Assembly: GCF_023065955.2 (NCBI RefSeq)
Contig: NW_026623089.1
Coordinates: 34,130,767-34,194,766, forward strand
Source of the DNA: Ursus arctos
Lineage: Eukaryota; Chordata; Mammalia; Carnivora; Ursidae
Direction: 5' to 3'
Length of the DNA: 64,000 nt
Part shown: one piece after another, positions 45,601 through 57,207 of the stretch
Layout of the letters: each line of letters begins with the position of its first letter
How positions within the stretch are numbered: position 1 is the stretch's first letter
Position numbers and translations under genes: made by a program
Notes under the pieces: model-generated
What the model saw: the letters and a program-made list of their open reading frames with translations, nothing else
The model's database searches: none
What the model was told of the DNA's origin: nothing

Positions 45601-46499
45601 CCCAAAACAAATAATCCAGTTAAAAAATGGGCCGAAGACATGAATATACATTTTCCCTACAGTTGGCCAATAGACACAGGAAAAGATGCTCAGTATCACT
45701 CATCATCAGGGAAATACAAATCAAAACCATGATGAGATATCACCTCACATCAGTCAGAATGGCTAAAATTAACAACACAGAAAACAACAGGTGTTGGCAG
45801 GGATGTGGAGAAAGGGGAACCCTCTTACACTGTTGGTGGGAATGTAAACTGGTACAGCCATTCTGGAAAATAGTATGGAGGTTCCTCAAAAAGTTAAAAA
45901 TAGAGCTACCCTATGATCCAGCAATTGTCCTACTAGGTATTTACCCAAAGGATACAAAAATACTGATTTGAAAGGACACATGCACCCCAGTGTTTAGAGC
46001 AGCATTATCAACAATAGGCAAATTATGGAAAGCCCAAATGTCCATCAAATGATGAATGGATAAAGAAGATGTTGTATATATACAATGGAATATTACTCAG
46101 CCATCAAAAAGAATGAAATCTTGCCATTTGTGATAATGTAGATAGAGCTAGAGAGTTGTATGCTAAGTGAAATAAATCGATCAGCGAAAGACAAATACCA
46201 TATGATTTTACTCATATGGGGAGTTTTAGAAACGAACATGGGGGGAAAAAGAGAGGCAAACCAAGAAACAGACTCTTAGCTATAGAGGACAAACTGATGG
46301 TGACCAGACAGGAGGTGAGTGCAGGGGGCGGGGATGGGTTAAATAGGTGATAGGGATTAAGGAGTGCACTTGTGATGAGCACCGGGTATTGTATGTGAGT
46401 GATGAATCACTAAATTCTACACCTGAAACTAATATTATAGTTAACTAACTGGAATTTAAATAAAAACTTGGAAAGGAAAAAAACAACTAGAACGACTTT

Positions 46500-47689
46500 T
46501 GTTTCTGGCCATCAAGGAATTACTCATCTAACTTAAATGGACCAAAAATGTTTTTAGGCATTGGCAACAGGTATCACAGGACTATGATCCTTCAGAGAAA
46601 GGAGACAAATGAGGCAACCCTACGTGTGCCCTGGTTTTCTGCCTGGAGGCACTTTCTGGATCATAGAGCAGGAGGACTCTTGAACAGAACATAGGGAACT
46701 CACTGAGTTGAGGAGATGGAAACTGAAATTCAGGGGTTCTAACACGGCTAGAAATTGTAGGACAGAGTTCTAAAGAGAAGGGAGCTAGGCTTCCAGAAAT
46801 CTACATGGTGGGTCTTTGAATTTTTGCTAAGAAGATTCAAATATGTGGAATGAAACCCTATGAGGTATGGGCAAAGAGTGATGGGAGAGCTGTGATCTGA
46901 CAGGTCCCAGAGCTCAAACCGGACAGGGATCACTGAGTTCCCACAGGCCAGAGTGGAGAGTTTTGTTGATAGGGGCATTTAGTAGAGACTCCAGAATGGC
47001 CATGACTTAGTAATGGGGTTAAATTAACAACAAAGTCTACTATAAACCTGCTCTAATAAATTTGGAAAACAATCAAGTTGAACTGTAAGTAAATTATCTC
47101 TTTACCAAGCTTAACACTTTTTAAAGGAAGATAATGAAATCCAGTCACTTGACAACCTAAAATTATAATATCTAGCATCCAGTAAAAAACTATTAGACAT
47201 GCCAAGAAAAAGGAAAACAGGACCTATAACCAGGGGGGAAAAAGTCAGCCAATAGCAATAGACCAGAGATGATGGGGATAATGGAATCAGAAGACAAAGA
47301 TGTTAAAACAGCTAATATGACTATATTCAAGTATTTAAAGGAAAATATGAAGACAGTGATGAGAGAAATTGAAGATACAAAAAAGAACCAAATGGAACTT
47401 CTAAAGATGAAAAATATGATATGTGAAATGAAAAATCACTAGGTGGGATTAACAGTGTGTTAAATACTGCAGAAACAAAGATAATCATATATTATAGGCT
47501 TTATAATATATGTAGAAGTAAAATGTATGATAACATTAGCCTAAAGATTGGGAGAGGGAAATAAAAAGATACTGCTGAAATATTCTTATATTCTTTGGCA
47601 TGAAAATGAGCGTGAGCTTTATCCGCAAAATGGGGTTATTGTAATTCCTGCTCATAGGGCTCTTGTAAGGATTAAATGAGTAATATAGA
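46500..47689. other. Unique sequence, no gene seen
   Basis: No open frame above 80 codons. Possible old repeat fragments are too diverged to name. Confidence 0.4.
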
Positions 47690-48200
47690 CATGAGTTAAT
47701 GTATATGTGCTCCCTGCTCAAGACCTTCAAAGGCATGCTGTAATCCACAGTAGGAAGTTCAAGTTTCTCAATGCAGCTTTCAAGGATCCTTGGTGATCTT
47801 GAGCCACTTTCCTCTCTTAACTGAACTACTTAATACAAACACATACATTGCTCCACCTCTGTGCCTTTATTTCCTTTGGTCCTTCTGCCTTAAATATCCT
47901 CCTTCCCATCTTTGCCAAGTCCTACCTTTCCTTCATGACCTGACACTTCAGAAAGGCTCTTCCCATTGCCTAAGCTGAGGGAGCTATTTTCCCTCCATCC
48001 TCTCGGATCATTCTATCTGTATCACTCTTACAGCAACCCCTATTTTACACTTTTTAGTTTACTAATTTATGTACATATCTCATCTCCACGAGATTCTAAA
48101 GGGCAGGATCTGAACATATTTTATTTTGAACATCCAGTCATACCCGGCCCTTGGTCCCACTCAGAACAAGGATTAAACGTTTTATGAATGAATACGTTAA
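47690..48200 (+). mobile_element. Long L2 3' region fossil
   Basis: Typical L2 order: 'caagaccttcaaaggcatgctg', 'ctctgtgcctttatttcctt', 'ccttcttcc…tttgccaagtcctac', 'cttcagaaaggctcttccc', 'cacgagattctaaagggcagg', 'ttttatgaatgaatac'. Nearly 500 bp, one of the best-preserved L2 copies in the window. Confidence 0.8.
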
Positions 48201-49035
48201 AGAGAGTTTGTACTTGGTGTGGTGGTGTCTGACGTTTGGGTGTTCATGGGAATCGGCTTATGTATTTATTTCCAACGTTTAGGATTGTTTTTCTTTGTGT
48301 ACTGCTAATCGACTAAGGAATGGGAGATTACTCTCCTGATCAAGGGTATTTGATCTGAAATTGGATCTGAATACCTCACAGGTCCCGTCTAACTTTAGGA
48401 AACTATGAGTCTATTGTCTGGAGAGATGTCAAGATGACAGCCCTGACTCATCTTTGTAGGTATTCAGGGAAAGGAGCCTACATGAATGTTGGTAGAACTA
48501 AATCACTGCAGCTGATAGATAATTTGTGCCACTCCGGAATTAACAATCTAGTGGACGTAATCCTTAGATCTTTCCTTACCCAACTTTCCAAAGTGAATTT
48601 GAGTTTCTGGATAATAGAATAACAGAATTTTAGCACTGGAAAGAAACTCTGTTGCCACTGAGGCCATCCTCCCACATAAAGCATGCTGCCTTTAGCATCT
48701 CTGACACGCCTTCCAGGCTTTGCCTGAGCACGTCCAAAGAGCAAACTCTCACTAGTTTTCTGGATAACCCAGCTGTTAGAAAGATTTCTCTTACAGTAAA
48801 CCATAATGATAAAGTCACCATGGTACTATTTCAGCTTTAGATCAACAGAAATATCTGTTCTCTCTTCCATAGGTAAACTTAACAGATTTTTAAAAATTTA
48901 TCTTGTGCATTCTCTGTCTTTCCGGGCCAAACTCCTTTAGCTCCTTAGGCAGATGTGGGGCAATCTTCTTGTCCTCTCTTAAATTTCCTCTTTGGCAATG
49001 ACCCTCCTAAAATGTAGTGAGTGGAATACACTACT
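48201..49035. other. Unique sequence, no gene seen
   Basis: Minus-strand frames of 63-108 codons at 48478-48821 overlap with plus-strand open frames and have no recognisable features. Confidence 0.35.
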
Positions 49036-49039
49036 TTCA

Positions 49040-49240
49040 TACTTAATTATAACTACCATTTACCACTCAGTCACGTAACTATAGCTGCTTTACTTATGTG
49101 TTTCATCTCATTTAACTGTCCTCTCAACGGTCCCATGTGGACAGTTCTTACAACTGTTATTTTATAGATAAGGAGTCTGTAGCTCAAATAAGTTAAGCCA
49201 TTAATGGATTTAGGATTAAGAGCAGTAGACAGCAGAGTTT
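49040..49240 (-). mobile_element. MIR fossil, reverse
   Basis: 'gctttacttatgtgtttcatctcatttaactgtcctctcaac', 'gttattttatagataaggagtctgtagctc', 'aataagttaagcca' is the reverse MIR 3' end and core. Confidence 0.75.
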
Positions 49241-49839
49241 CCAAAGCTCATAGTCCTCCAACACTATAATTATTTTTACTACTGAACAAGCTAGTTATAA
49301 TAACCAGAAATCTAATTCCTTTCTTTCTGCTCTGCAGTTTTTAAGTCATATGTGACCCAGAAAGTCTGGTGACTGATAGATAACTGGCAGTACCCTGGCT
49401 GGAGGGTCCAGCCTTGTGTTCTGGACTAATGCCAACAAATACTGTCATTCCCCAGCACTGCCTGAGTTCCTTGTTGGTATGCTGTAAGCATTCTGGTGTT
49501 CATTTGTTAAATATTTTTACAAGGGCTTACTTGGAGTGAGGAACTGTTAGGAAATGGTGAAACTACAGGTAGGTGCTTTGGGGGAATCGACAGTGAATCA
49601 GACCTGGGTTGCCCTAATACTTAATTATAAAAAAGATGACACATGCTAGCCAGCAATAAATGAAGCAGAGGGCGGTGATATTATTATGGTGTCTCAAATT
49701 TCGGAGAAGGGAGGAACGATTTTCAAGAGTGTGGGGAATCTGGCTAACTTTTGTGGAGAAAGTTACATTTGAGCAAGTTTCTTATTACCTCTGCTTTAGA
49801 TTCATATTCTAAAGATGATATTAAAATTTGTTCGTAACT

Positions 49840-49935
49840 CATAGGGCTGTAATCAGGATCAACTAAAACAACTCAAGGGAGTGCTCAGCGTACCGCATAC
49901 TGCCTGTCATTTAGTACGTTATCAATAAAATTAAT
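49840..49935 (+). mobile_element. MIR 3' end fossil
   Basis: 'actcatagggctgtaatcaggatcaac', 'gtgctcagcgtaccgcatactgcctgtcatttagtacgttatcaataaa' corresponds to the MIR tail. Confidence 0.6.
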
Positions 49936-49974
49936 TATTTTTATTTGAGAAACATTTTTAGATTGGAATTGACG

Positions 49975-50180
49975 CAGGGGTTTTGAAGTCATCCAGGCCT
50001 GGGTTCAAGTCCAACATGGTGTGACTGTGGGCACTTAATTTCTCTTGAGCCTCAGCTCCTTATCTATAAAATAGGGTGAATGATAGCCCTCCTTCATAGG
50101 TAGGTGGATTACATGAGCTGATGCTGGTAACACAGTGCCTGAAAAGGAGTAAGTTCTCAGAGACTGTTAGCTGTAATTAC
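49975..50180 (+). mobile_element. MIR fossil
   Basis: 'ccaggcctgggttcaagtcc', 'tgtgactgtgggcacttaat', 'cctcagctccttatctataaaatagg', 'ctggtaacacagtgcctgaaaagg' spans almost the full MIR. Confidence 0.85.
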
Positions 50181-50429
50181 TTATTATTTTTTGAGCTGGG
50201 CCTTGGAGGATGGGTAGGATTTGGGTGAGAGCAAGAACATTCCAGAAAGAGTATACCAGGTGAAAGGTACATGGTGCTTGGTAAGGAAGTCACTTCGTCT
50301 GGGCCATAGACTGTGCATAAGGGGAAAAAGGGGGTTCAGTGATCAGAGCTGGGTGGTCTTGGAAGCCACAATGAGGAGTCTGGGGTCTACTCTCTAGTCA
50401 ATGAGGCCATGCAGTCACATATACTATGT

Positions 50430-51620
50430 TAAAAATCTTGCCGGACTTTTGTTGTTCCTTAGCTCCTCCTACTTCAGTGTCATCATCTCTGCAGCCAGTC
50501 TCAATTTATTCTACCAGGGCCCATCATCTGCCATCTTCAGGACTGCAGTTGCCTCTTACCTGGCCTCCTTGCCTGTACTCTAGCACCTCTTCCCATCTGT
50601 TCTCTACACAGTAGTTGTGAGAATTTTTTAAAAACACAAACTTGATCACCTACCTCATCTGCTTAAACCCCCTCAATGACTTTCCATGGCACTCAGGGTA
50701 AAAACCTAAAGCCCTTACCATACTTCAAACCCCTCTGTGTGATGTAGCCTCTCATTTGCCCTTTCTATCAGTCAGCATTCTGGCAGGAAAGCAGCATAAA
50801 TCAAAATGGGTAATTTGACGAGTATCTAATAAAGCGGCTATTTACATGGGTGTGGGGGGATTTGGAGAAACTAACAAGGGATAAACAAGAGATAGTACAG
50901 TCCTTTGGGGGCAATAAATCTGGGAAGTGCTCCCCACCTCTAAGTCTGAAGGACAAGCAGACGGAGCCACTGCAGAGCCAATGGAATAGGTCCATGGAGA
51001 GCACTGCCTGACAGAAATCACGGCTGTAGGTGGAGGGCTGAAGCCAACCAACCACAGCCATCTGTCAGGGTGGAAGCTGGAGGAATAAATACTTTGATTC
51101 ATTTCTGCTAGTGCCTCTTGTTGACCAAACCCAACCAAAACTCAGAGGACATGGAAGCCCATTGGTGCAGTCCGTACAGGTGAGATTTCCCAGGCAAAAA
51201 GTAGGCTGCAAGAGTACGGCAAGTGCCTCTGGAGGGCCCTTATAATTTTTTAAAGTATCTTCTACCTTATATGCTGTATCCTTCTGTGTCCTCATGCCTG
51301 CCCCTTCACCTGGCCAATGCCTGTTCTTCCCTCTGCTCTCAGCCTGAGTATCAGTTGCCCAGGGAAGAATCTTCCCTTGACTTATCCCAGGTTAGGTCAT
51401 CTCCCTTTACCACATGCTTTCATGGCCCCCTCCAGTTATCTTTTGATATATCTATTAAAATTGCATAATAATTAATTGTACAATTATATGATTAATAATA
51501 GTCTTTCTGTTAGACGGAGAACACAGGACCCAGCCTTTTTTCCTTATAGTATCTTCAGTTCTGAGTACAGTGAGCTCCATAGAAGCCCAATAAATATTTA
51601 TTGAATAAGTAATACCCACA
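50430..51620 (+). mobile_element. L2 3' region fossil with an internal insertion
   Basis: Left part 50430-50764 ('tggcctccttgcctgtactc', 'tgcttaaaccccctcaatgactttccatggcactcagg'). Right part 51241-51620 ('cacctggccaatgcctgttcttccctctgctc', 'agtacagtgagctccatagaagcccaataaatatttattgaat'). The two halves are consecutive parts of one L2, separated by the 476-bp block at 50765-51240. Confidence 0.75.
50765..51240. mobile_element. Unclassified insertion within L2
   Basis: Not L2. It starts 'ctatcagtcagcattctggc' and ends near 'gtgcctctggagggccct'. GC and texture resemble an old LTR, but the family is not recognised and no TSD is visible. Confidence 0.4.
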
Positions 51621-51719
51621 TTGTTCAGTCTTCAAATTGTTCTTTGCACGCGACCCAACCTTGACTAGAATAGGTCTTGTTGACTTTAGGTGTGAACCTG
51701 ACACATTAATGGGTTAATA

Positions 51720-51900
51720 AGAGTATAGAATATTTCAACAAATATCTTTGTAGTGTCTACAATGTTCTAGGCATTGATAAGTGCAAGGGATACAGAGATG
51801 GGTAACATTTGGTACCTGTCCTCTGGAGTTCACAGTCTACCAGGGGAACCAGTAATGTAAACAAATAAATAACAGTGTTACAAAAGCTATTCTAGCTGTC
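51720..51900 (-). mobile_element. L2 3' end fossil, reverse
   Basis: 'tttcaacaaatatctttgtagtgtctacaatgttctaggcattgataag', 'gggatacagagatgggtaac', 'gtcctctggagttcacagtctacc' is the reverse L2 tail. Confidence 0.75.
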
Positions 51901-52780
51901 TAAACAAATTTGTCTCTGGAACACAGAACAGAGAACAAGGAATTCTCTTTCTATCTCTAGGGTTGGGGGAAGTTTAACATTGGACATCTGATCTGGACCC
52001 TGAAGGATGGCTAAGGTTTGGTCAGGTGAAGGGCTTCTGGGCAGAGGGAACAGCAAGAACAAACTGAGAATGTGGCACATTAAGACAGAGACTTATGTGA
52101 CCTGTGTACTTTCCACAGGTAGGGGAGGACAAGAGACGGCAGAATTTTCCAGGAGGTTTAAAAGTCAGTGGTAACCCTATATAAGTAACATAGTGAAGGA
52201 CAAAAGCAGGAGATGCTGGAAGACAAAGGAGGAAGGAGACGTTTGGAACCCCATGAAGAAAAGGGCAAGTTGGACAACAGCCAGCAGTAGCAAGAGAATC
52301 AAAGGATGACATATAGTTTTACAGATATTTAAAAAATTCCTGATGAGTTACTGCCTTAAAACACTCAAGTGTACATCTGTCCTGGTCCTGGTGGCTGACT
52401 TGTGATCTGAAAACAAATCTGCCTGACCCGGGACAATGTGTGCGTAATTTTACTGAGGCTCCTGAGTCTGGGACATTGGGTGGTTTGGTTGGCACTGCTC
52501 TGTGGTACTTTTGAAATAACTTTTCCCTGAGTGCCAACTTAGTGGCACACCATCTGCATTTAGTATTTTGGTCAGCACTCCTCTCTAGGCTGTTTCTGAA
52601 AGCATCTGAGAGACATCCTCTGAAAGACAATTCATATTCTTGCCATCTGCTAATTCATCAAATTCACATTGTTTCTGTGTTATCTTCTTATTCTGTGGAG
52701 GATTCTGAAGCCAGCAACCATTTTTCTTACTTAACACATCCAATTTACACAATGGGCATGTGGTGTTAGTGCGAGGGGGC
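51901..52780. other. Old L2-like and unique sequence, no gene seen
   Basis: 51940-52060 has an L2-like purine-rich run ('ctggaccctgaaggatggc', 'ctgggcagagggaacagca'). The remainder is unique. Frames of 70-103 codons at 52022-52797 overlap on both strands and show nothing recognisable. Confidence 0.35.
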
Positions 52781-52784
52781 AAGC

Positions 52785-52865
52785 GCTGGAGATACACAGA
52801 TGAGCAAGATGTTGTCCTTACCCTCTAGAAGCTTAGAGTCTGCAGAGGAGACAAATGCAAAGCAG
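52785..52865 (-). mobile_element. L2 fragment, reverse
   Basis: 'agatacacagatgagcaagatgttgtccttaccctctagaagcttagagtctgcagaggagacaaat' in L2 reverse order. Confidence 0.6.
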
Positions 52866-52884
52866 ATTTTATGTTACCAAGAGA

Positions 52885-53085
52885 CTAGATTTTAATTATC
52901 CCCACCACAAAAAAGAAATGACAATATGTAATGTTGTGTGATGTGGTAGCTTATTGTGGTAATAATATTGCAATATACAAATGTATCAAATCAAAACACT
53001 GTATACCTAAAACTTACACAACTGACACTTATATGTCAATTATATCTCAATATAAGTAAATTAAAAAAAAGAAAATTACTTACAA
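52885..53085 (+). mobile_element. 5'-truncated L1M 3' end
   Basis: Ends in the recognisable old L1 terminus 'tgtatacctaaaacttacac', 'ttatatgtcaattatatctc', 'aatataagtaaattaaaaaa'. About 200 bp. Confidence 0.75.
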
Positions 53086-53156
53086 GCAAAAGAAAAAAGA
53101 AAAGAAAAACTTTGTCAGCTTTTTCAGATATTTTGCTATAGGGTTCAGAATTTCTT

Positions 53157-53355
53157 TCTTTCTTTTTTTTTTTTAAAGATTTTATTTATTTATTTGAGCG
53201 TGAGAGAGAGCGTGAGCTGGGGGAGAGGCACTGGAGAAGGAGAAGTGGATTCCCCAATGAGCAGGGAGCCTGATGTGGGGCTTGATCCCAGGACCCTGGG
53301 ATCATGACGTAAGCTGAAGGCAGACACTTATCCGACTGAGCCACCCAGGCACCCC
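53157..53355 (-). mobile_element. CAN-SINE (reverse)
   Basis: Preceded by (CTTT). 'aaagattttatttatttatt', 'cccaatgagcagggagcctg', head 'actgagccacccaggcaccc'. The 18-bp TSD TAGGGTTCAGAATTTCTT / TACGGTTCAAAATTTCTT (two mismatches) lies at 53139-53156 and 53356-53373. Confidence 0.95.
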
Positions 53356-53789
53356 TACGGTTCAAAATTTCTTATCTTTTAAAAGTCTCTAAGCAAATAT
53401 TCCTCTTTAAAAAAAATAATTGTGAGATCTGGAAATTTTTTCCCTCTCAAAATAACCATCAGGGTTCTCATCAGATAATTCTTCCTTAGTCTTCTATAGA
53501 CTTGTTTGTGATAGCCAACATTTGTCATCTTAGATGAACAAAACAAACTGAGAAATGTTATTACTCCACTATACTTTTTAGAAGAATGAAATCTATTTTC
53601 TCTTGGATTTTTACACAATAGGAGACTGTTAACATCTTAAGGATAATAATCATTATTTAAAAGATGAAACACTGTCAAAATAATGAAGATGATTTAGAGA
53701 TCTCTTTCCATAGGATATTGCAGAACAAAAACAAAAACAAATGCAAACAATCAAACAGATTTTTATAAAAGAAGCTAGGAAGTGAAATG

Positions 53790-54540
53790 ATGAAGATAAT
53801 CCCAGGGTCTTAAAGAACACAGAGGAAGTTCTGTGAAGCAGGCTGGAGAGGAGGGCATGGAAGGTACTGCTGGGAAATGACATCTGAACTGAACCTCAAC
53901 AGAGGAATAGACCTTTGTCAAGCGAAGGATGGAAGGAGAGCACTCCAGGCAGAGGGACAGTGTAAGAGCACATACAGGGTTAAGAATGACAAATGGGGGC
54001 TGTGAATGTCAGCCGTTTATTTTGGTAGATTTAGATTATAGGCAGCCATTGTAGGATTTTGTGATCAGAGCTACATTTTAGATACCCTGTTGGATGTGAG
54101 AAAGATGTGTCTGGGGGCACCTGGGTGGCGCAGTCGTTGGGCGTCTGCCTTCAGCTCAGGGCATGATCCAGGCGTTGTGGGATCGAGCCCCACATCAGGC
54201 TCCTCTGCTATAAGCCTGCTTCTTCCTCTCTCACTCCCCCTGCTTGTGTTCCCTCTATCGCTGGCTGTCACTATCTCTGTCAAATAAATAAATAAAATCT
54301 TTAAAAAAAAAAAAAGGAAGATGTGTCTGAGTGACACAATACAGGGTGGGAAACGCAGGTCAGAAGACTAATTATGACAATCCAGGTGAGAGATGGTGAG
54401 TGGTCAAAGACTGGAGAAGACGGCATGGATTTTGAGACATACTGAGAAGGTAAAAGCGGACAGGACTTGGTGAATGATGAAATATGGGAGGGAGGAAGAC
54501 AGAAGTATCCAACAGAGTACTCAAGTTCAGATCCTAGCTG
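53790..54540 (-). mobile_element. L2-like fossil, reverse, carrying a SINE
   Basis: 'gaagttctgtgaagcaggctgg', 'gaaatgacatctgaactgaacctc', 'gagagcactccaggcagagggacagtgtaagagc', 'attgtaggattttgtgatcagagc' then after the SINE 'gagagatggtgagtggtcaaagactgg' follow the common mammalian order seen in reverse L2 bodies. Confidence 0.5.
54114..54317 (+). mobile_element. Young bear-type CAN-SINE (forward)
   Basis: Head 'gggcacctgggtggcgcagt', 'gggcatgatccaggcgttgt', 'gctcctctgctataagcctg', 'gctggctgtcactatctctg', A tail. The TSD AAGATGTGTCTG lies at 54102-54113 and 54318-54329. Confidence 0.97.
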
Positions 54541-54639
54541 AATGTCTCTGAACAAAACAGCTAGTTACTCAGATGAGGTGTTGGCACATGAGATTAGATC
54601 TTGGCATCAAAGCCTAAACCCATCATTTAATAGTTTCAC

Positions 54640-54800
54640 ATCCTGTTACAGTCATTTAGCCTTAGTGAGTCTCAGTTTCCATCAGTAAGATGGAATAATG
54701 AGAGCGGCTTCACAGGGTTTTACTGAGAATTAAATGAAATAAAAGATACGAGGCATTTATAAAGTGAAAGGACTAGTCACATGTAAATGTTATTGCTTAA
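54640..54800 (+). mobile_element. MIR fossil
   Basis: 'gtcatttagccttagtgagtctcagtttccatcagtaagatgg', 'ggttttactgagaattaaatgaaataaaagat', 'gaggcatttataaagtg' is a MIR core and 3' end. Confidence 0.7.
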
Positions 54801-56754
54801 ATGCTGCCCCTGTGATCTTTACCAATCAAATCCTGCACGACCGTTTGTAGTTTGCAAAATAAGAACCTCTTTCAATATTAACCATGAAGAAGACTAATTC
54901 CACAAATAGTGTCAAAACTTTGGATTTGGGGGTGAGGCAGAATAGAAGACAAGAGAAAATGATACTTAATTATTTTTGTCCTGTTTTAAGCAATAGTCTT
55001 CCGTTCTTTTTAATTTAATAGCACTTGATTTAAAAGAAGCATTATATTATAACAATATTGTAGCCAGTGATTGTCATAAAATATGGGAAAGGACTTAATA
55101 GTGCTGGATACATGGTTTGTTCTTATAATATTAACTTTATTTCCTCAATCCTTTCTTTGGAAAGAAAAAAAATCCTCTTCTAATCACTAATGGAGTTCTA
55201 AAACTCTGTAACAGTAAAAGCTCAATGTATACAAAAAAGCAAGACTTAATGATTTTTTGTTCAATGTTATCACTTTCTACTGCAGGAGTGGGTTTTTTTT
55301 TTTTTATAGGAAAAGTGATGGAATTTTGAAGTATTTTGTCTTCCTATTGGTGGTCTCGATAACTGCCAACTTTACCATGTTACTTAAAAGTTTAACAGTT
55401 GTTCATTTAAAAAAAATTTACCTTACTAATAGAGTAAACAAGGCTTGGAGAAACTGGGCTTTGAAATGTGTTTTTAAAGTTGTGGCTGACATTCTAGAGG
55501 ATTTACTACATTTCAGACAAAATATTAAAGCTCCAGTGAGAACAGTTGACTCAGTAGGATCTGGGAAATCGTTTGCTCTTCCCAACTCCTCCTCCCTCCC
55601 CAGTTGGAACTTTTCACTACTTCCTAGGCATGTAGCAGCGAAACAAAAGTAAGTCCCGGACAGACACAAAGCCATAGCTGAGGCCAGATCTACTTTGACT
55701 CTACACGGGTAAGGGAGATGCTATAGCGTTCTAGTTTAAAAAAGGGTATAAAGAGTTCTGAACATCTACTGCAGCCAGCAGTTATTAAGAGTTATGTCCA
55801 GAGTGGGGGGTGGGGTGCTGTGATGTGTTTGTGGGTATGTGTTGGGAATGGCAAGAGGTGATGTTTTATTTTGTCACATAAGAAAGGAAGTATTGTGGTA
55901 TCTTATAAATCGGGGATCTGTTCTCAGTTTGGATTCCTTCTGTCAAAGGTACTTTTGAACTGTAATAAACATGGTTCATAGCTGAATCCAGACACCAGAT
56001 GACAGAGCAGAAAAATATCTGTCCCTAAACAAAATGAGCCCGGTGAATAAAGTGTGGTTAGACAGAGAGCTGCTGCATCTCATGGGCTTTTTGAGTTTGC
56101 AAGCAAAAAATTAGAATGCAATGTCACAATGATTCAAAATGCTAAGATTTTGCAAAATATGGGACTGAAACTGGTGGTTGCACACCCCAGCCCAGACAGA
56201 GCAATGAGAACATGTACAAAGCATCAGACCCACCCTGCACAGATGAACCCAATCAGCAATGACCATGAAGGGACTTCAGCTTTTTAGAAAGGAGGAACTA
56301 GAGATAGGGAAGAATAGAATTTAGGAGTATACATTGTATCGGTTCTCTCTTACTCAAGGGATTCAGTCCTTGCCCCAGTGCTTTCCAATAAGCCCCGAGT
56401 TGAAAAGAAAATTCTCCAAGTCACAAAAACGATGGTGCCCAGAGCAAGTTGAACCAGGCCAGTAGTTCCCTTGCAAAATTCCCTTTGTCGCTGCCTTATT
56501 TGTGCATGTTGCTGTGTTGTCAAAGCACTCAGTCCTCCACAGAGGCATGAACTAAAAACAATTTCTAGTATACGTCCTTCCATTTTGCCCCCAAAATCCA
56601 GCTGCCCATTTATTGAATAATCAATTCTTCCTCTCCCATTATTAGATATGCCCACCTGTATCATATCTTAAATTCTCATATGTAAGTAGGTCTACTTATG
56701 GACTCTTTAATCTCACTGATCTGAAACTTTTTTTTCCATGTGCCAAATGATTAT
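54801..56754. other. Unique sequence, no gene seen
   Basis: Includes a 131-codon plus frame (55257-55652) that starts in a T run, and a 104-codon minus frame (56350-56664). Neither has a recognisable domain, and both overlap other open frames. There is a G-rich GT-alternating patch at 55805-55840. Confidence 0.35.
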
Positions 56755-57017
56755 TTATTTTTTATTTTCTTATTGAAGTATAATTGACATACAACATTGT
56801 ATTAGTTTCAGGTGTACAACATAATGATCTGATATTTGTATATATTGTAAAACGATCACAGTAAGTCCAGTTAACATCAATCACTATACATAGTTACAGG
56901 TATTTTTTTTTCTTCTGATGAGAACTTTCAAGATTTACTCTCAGAAACTTTCAAATATACAAGACTATTATTAACTATAGTTACTATATGTACATTACAA
57001 CCCCATGACTTATTTTT

Positions 57018-57207
57018 TTACAGATTTTATTTGAGAGAGAGCAAGAGAGAAAGAGAACACAAGAAGGAGGAACAGCAGGCAGAGGGAGAAGCAGGCTCCC
57101 TGCCGAGCAGGGAACCAGATGTAGGGCTTCATCCCCAGACTCCGGGATCATGACCTGAGCGGAAGGTAGATGTTTAACTGACTGAGCCACCCAGGCGCCT
57201 GCCCCCG
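57018..57207 (-). mobile_element. CAN-SINE in L1M (reverse)
   Basis: 'acagattttatttgagagag', 'ggctccctgccgagcaggga', head 'actgagccacccaggcgcct'. The 17-bp TSD CCCCATGACTTATTTTT / CCCCGTGACTTATTTTT lies at 57001-57017 and 57208-57224. Confidence 0.95.

Larger units (their letters stand above)
41930..46229 (+). pseudogene. L1 ORF2 relic with deleted RT active site
   Basis: Starts ATGGCAGAAAATACGTATCT with the endonuclease N-terminus (70 codons open, 41849-42061). It is split by the SINE nest at 42181-42590. RT fingers are recognisable at 43878-44381 ([20 protein letters not shown]). At about 44491-44503 the stretch that should encode the FADD active site is missing: 'aagtcaaagttt' joins directly to 'tctacatattctatg'. 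C-terminal pieces lie at 44473-44739 and 45253-45732. Dead by many independent lesions. Confidence 0.88.
38296..46480 (+). mobile_element. Full-length carnivore L1 (LINE-1), invaded by other elements
   Basis: Spans 8.2 kb including later insertions, about 6.4 kb without them. It has a long 5' UTR (38296-39678) with two tandem units, an ORF1 relic starting at 39679, an ORF2 relic starting at 41930, and a 3' UTR ending in 'ggaatttaaataaaaacttgg'. It carries a 5'-inverted L1 (39920-41217) with a SINE, and a SINE-in-SINE nest (42181-42590). Many stops and frameshifts are present. Same orientation as the L1 at 11326. I could not find a convincing TSD, which suggests greater age or eroded ends. Confidence 0.92.

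Noticed and set aside
55257..55652. 131-codon plus-strand frame
   Set aside because: It begins in a poly-T run coding for Phe, has no recognisable domain, and its opposite strand is also open.
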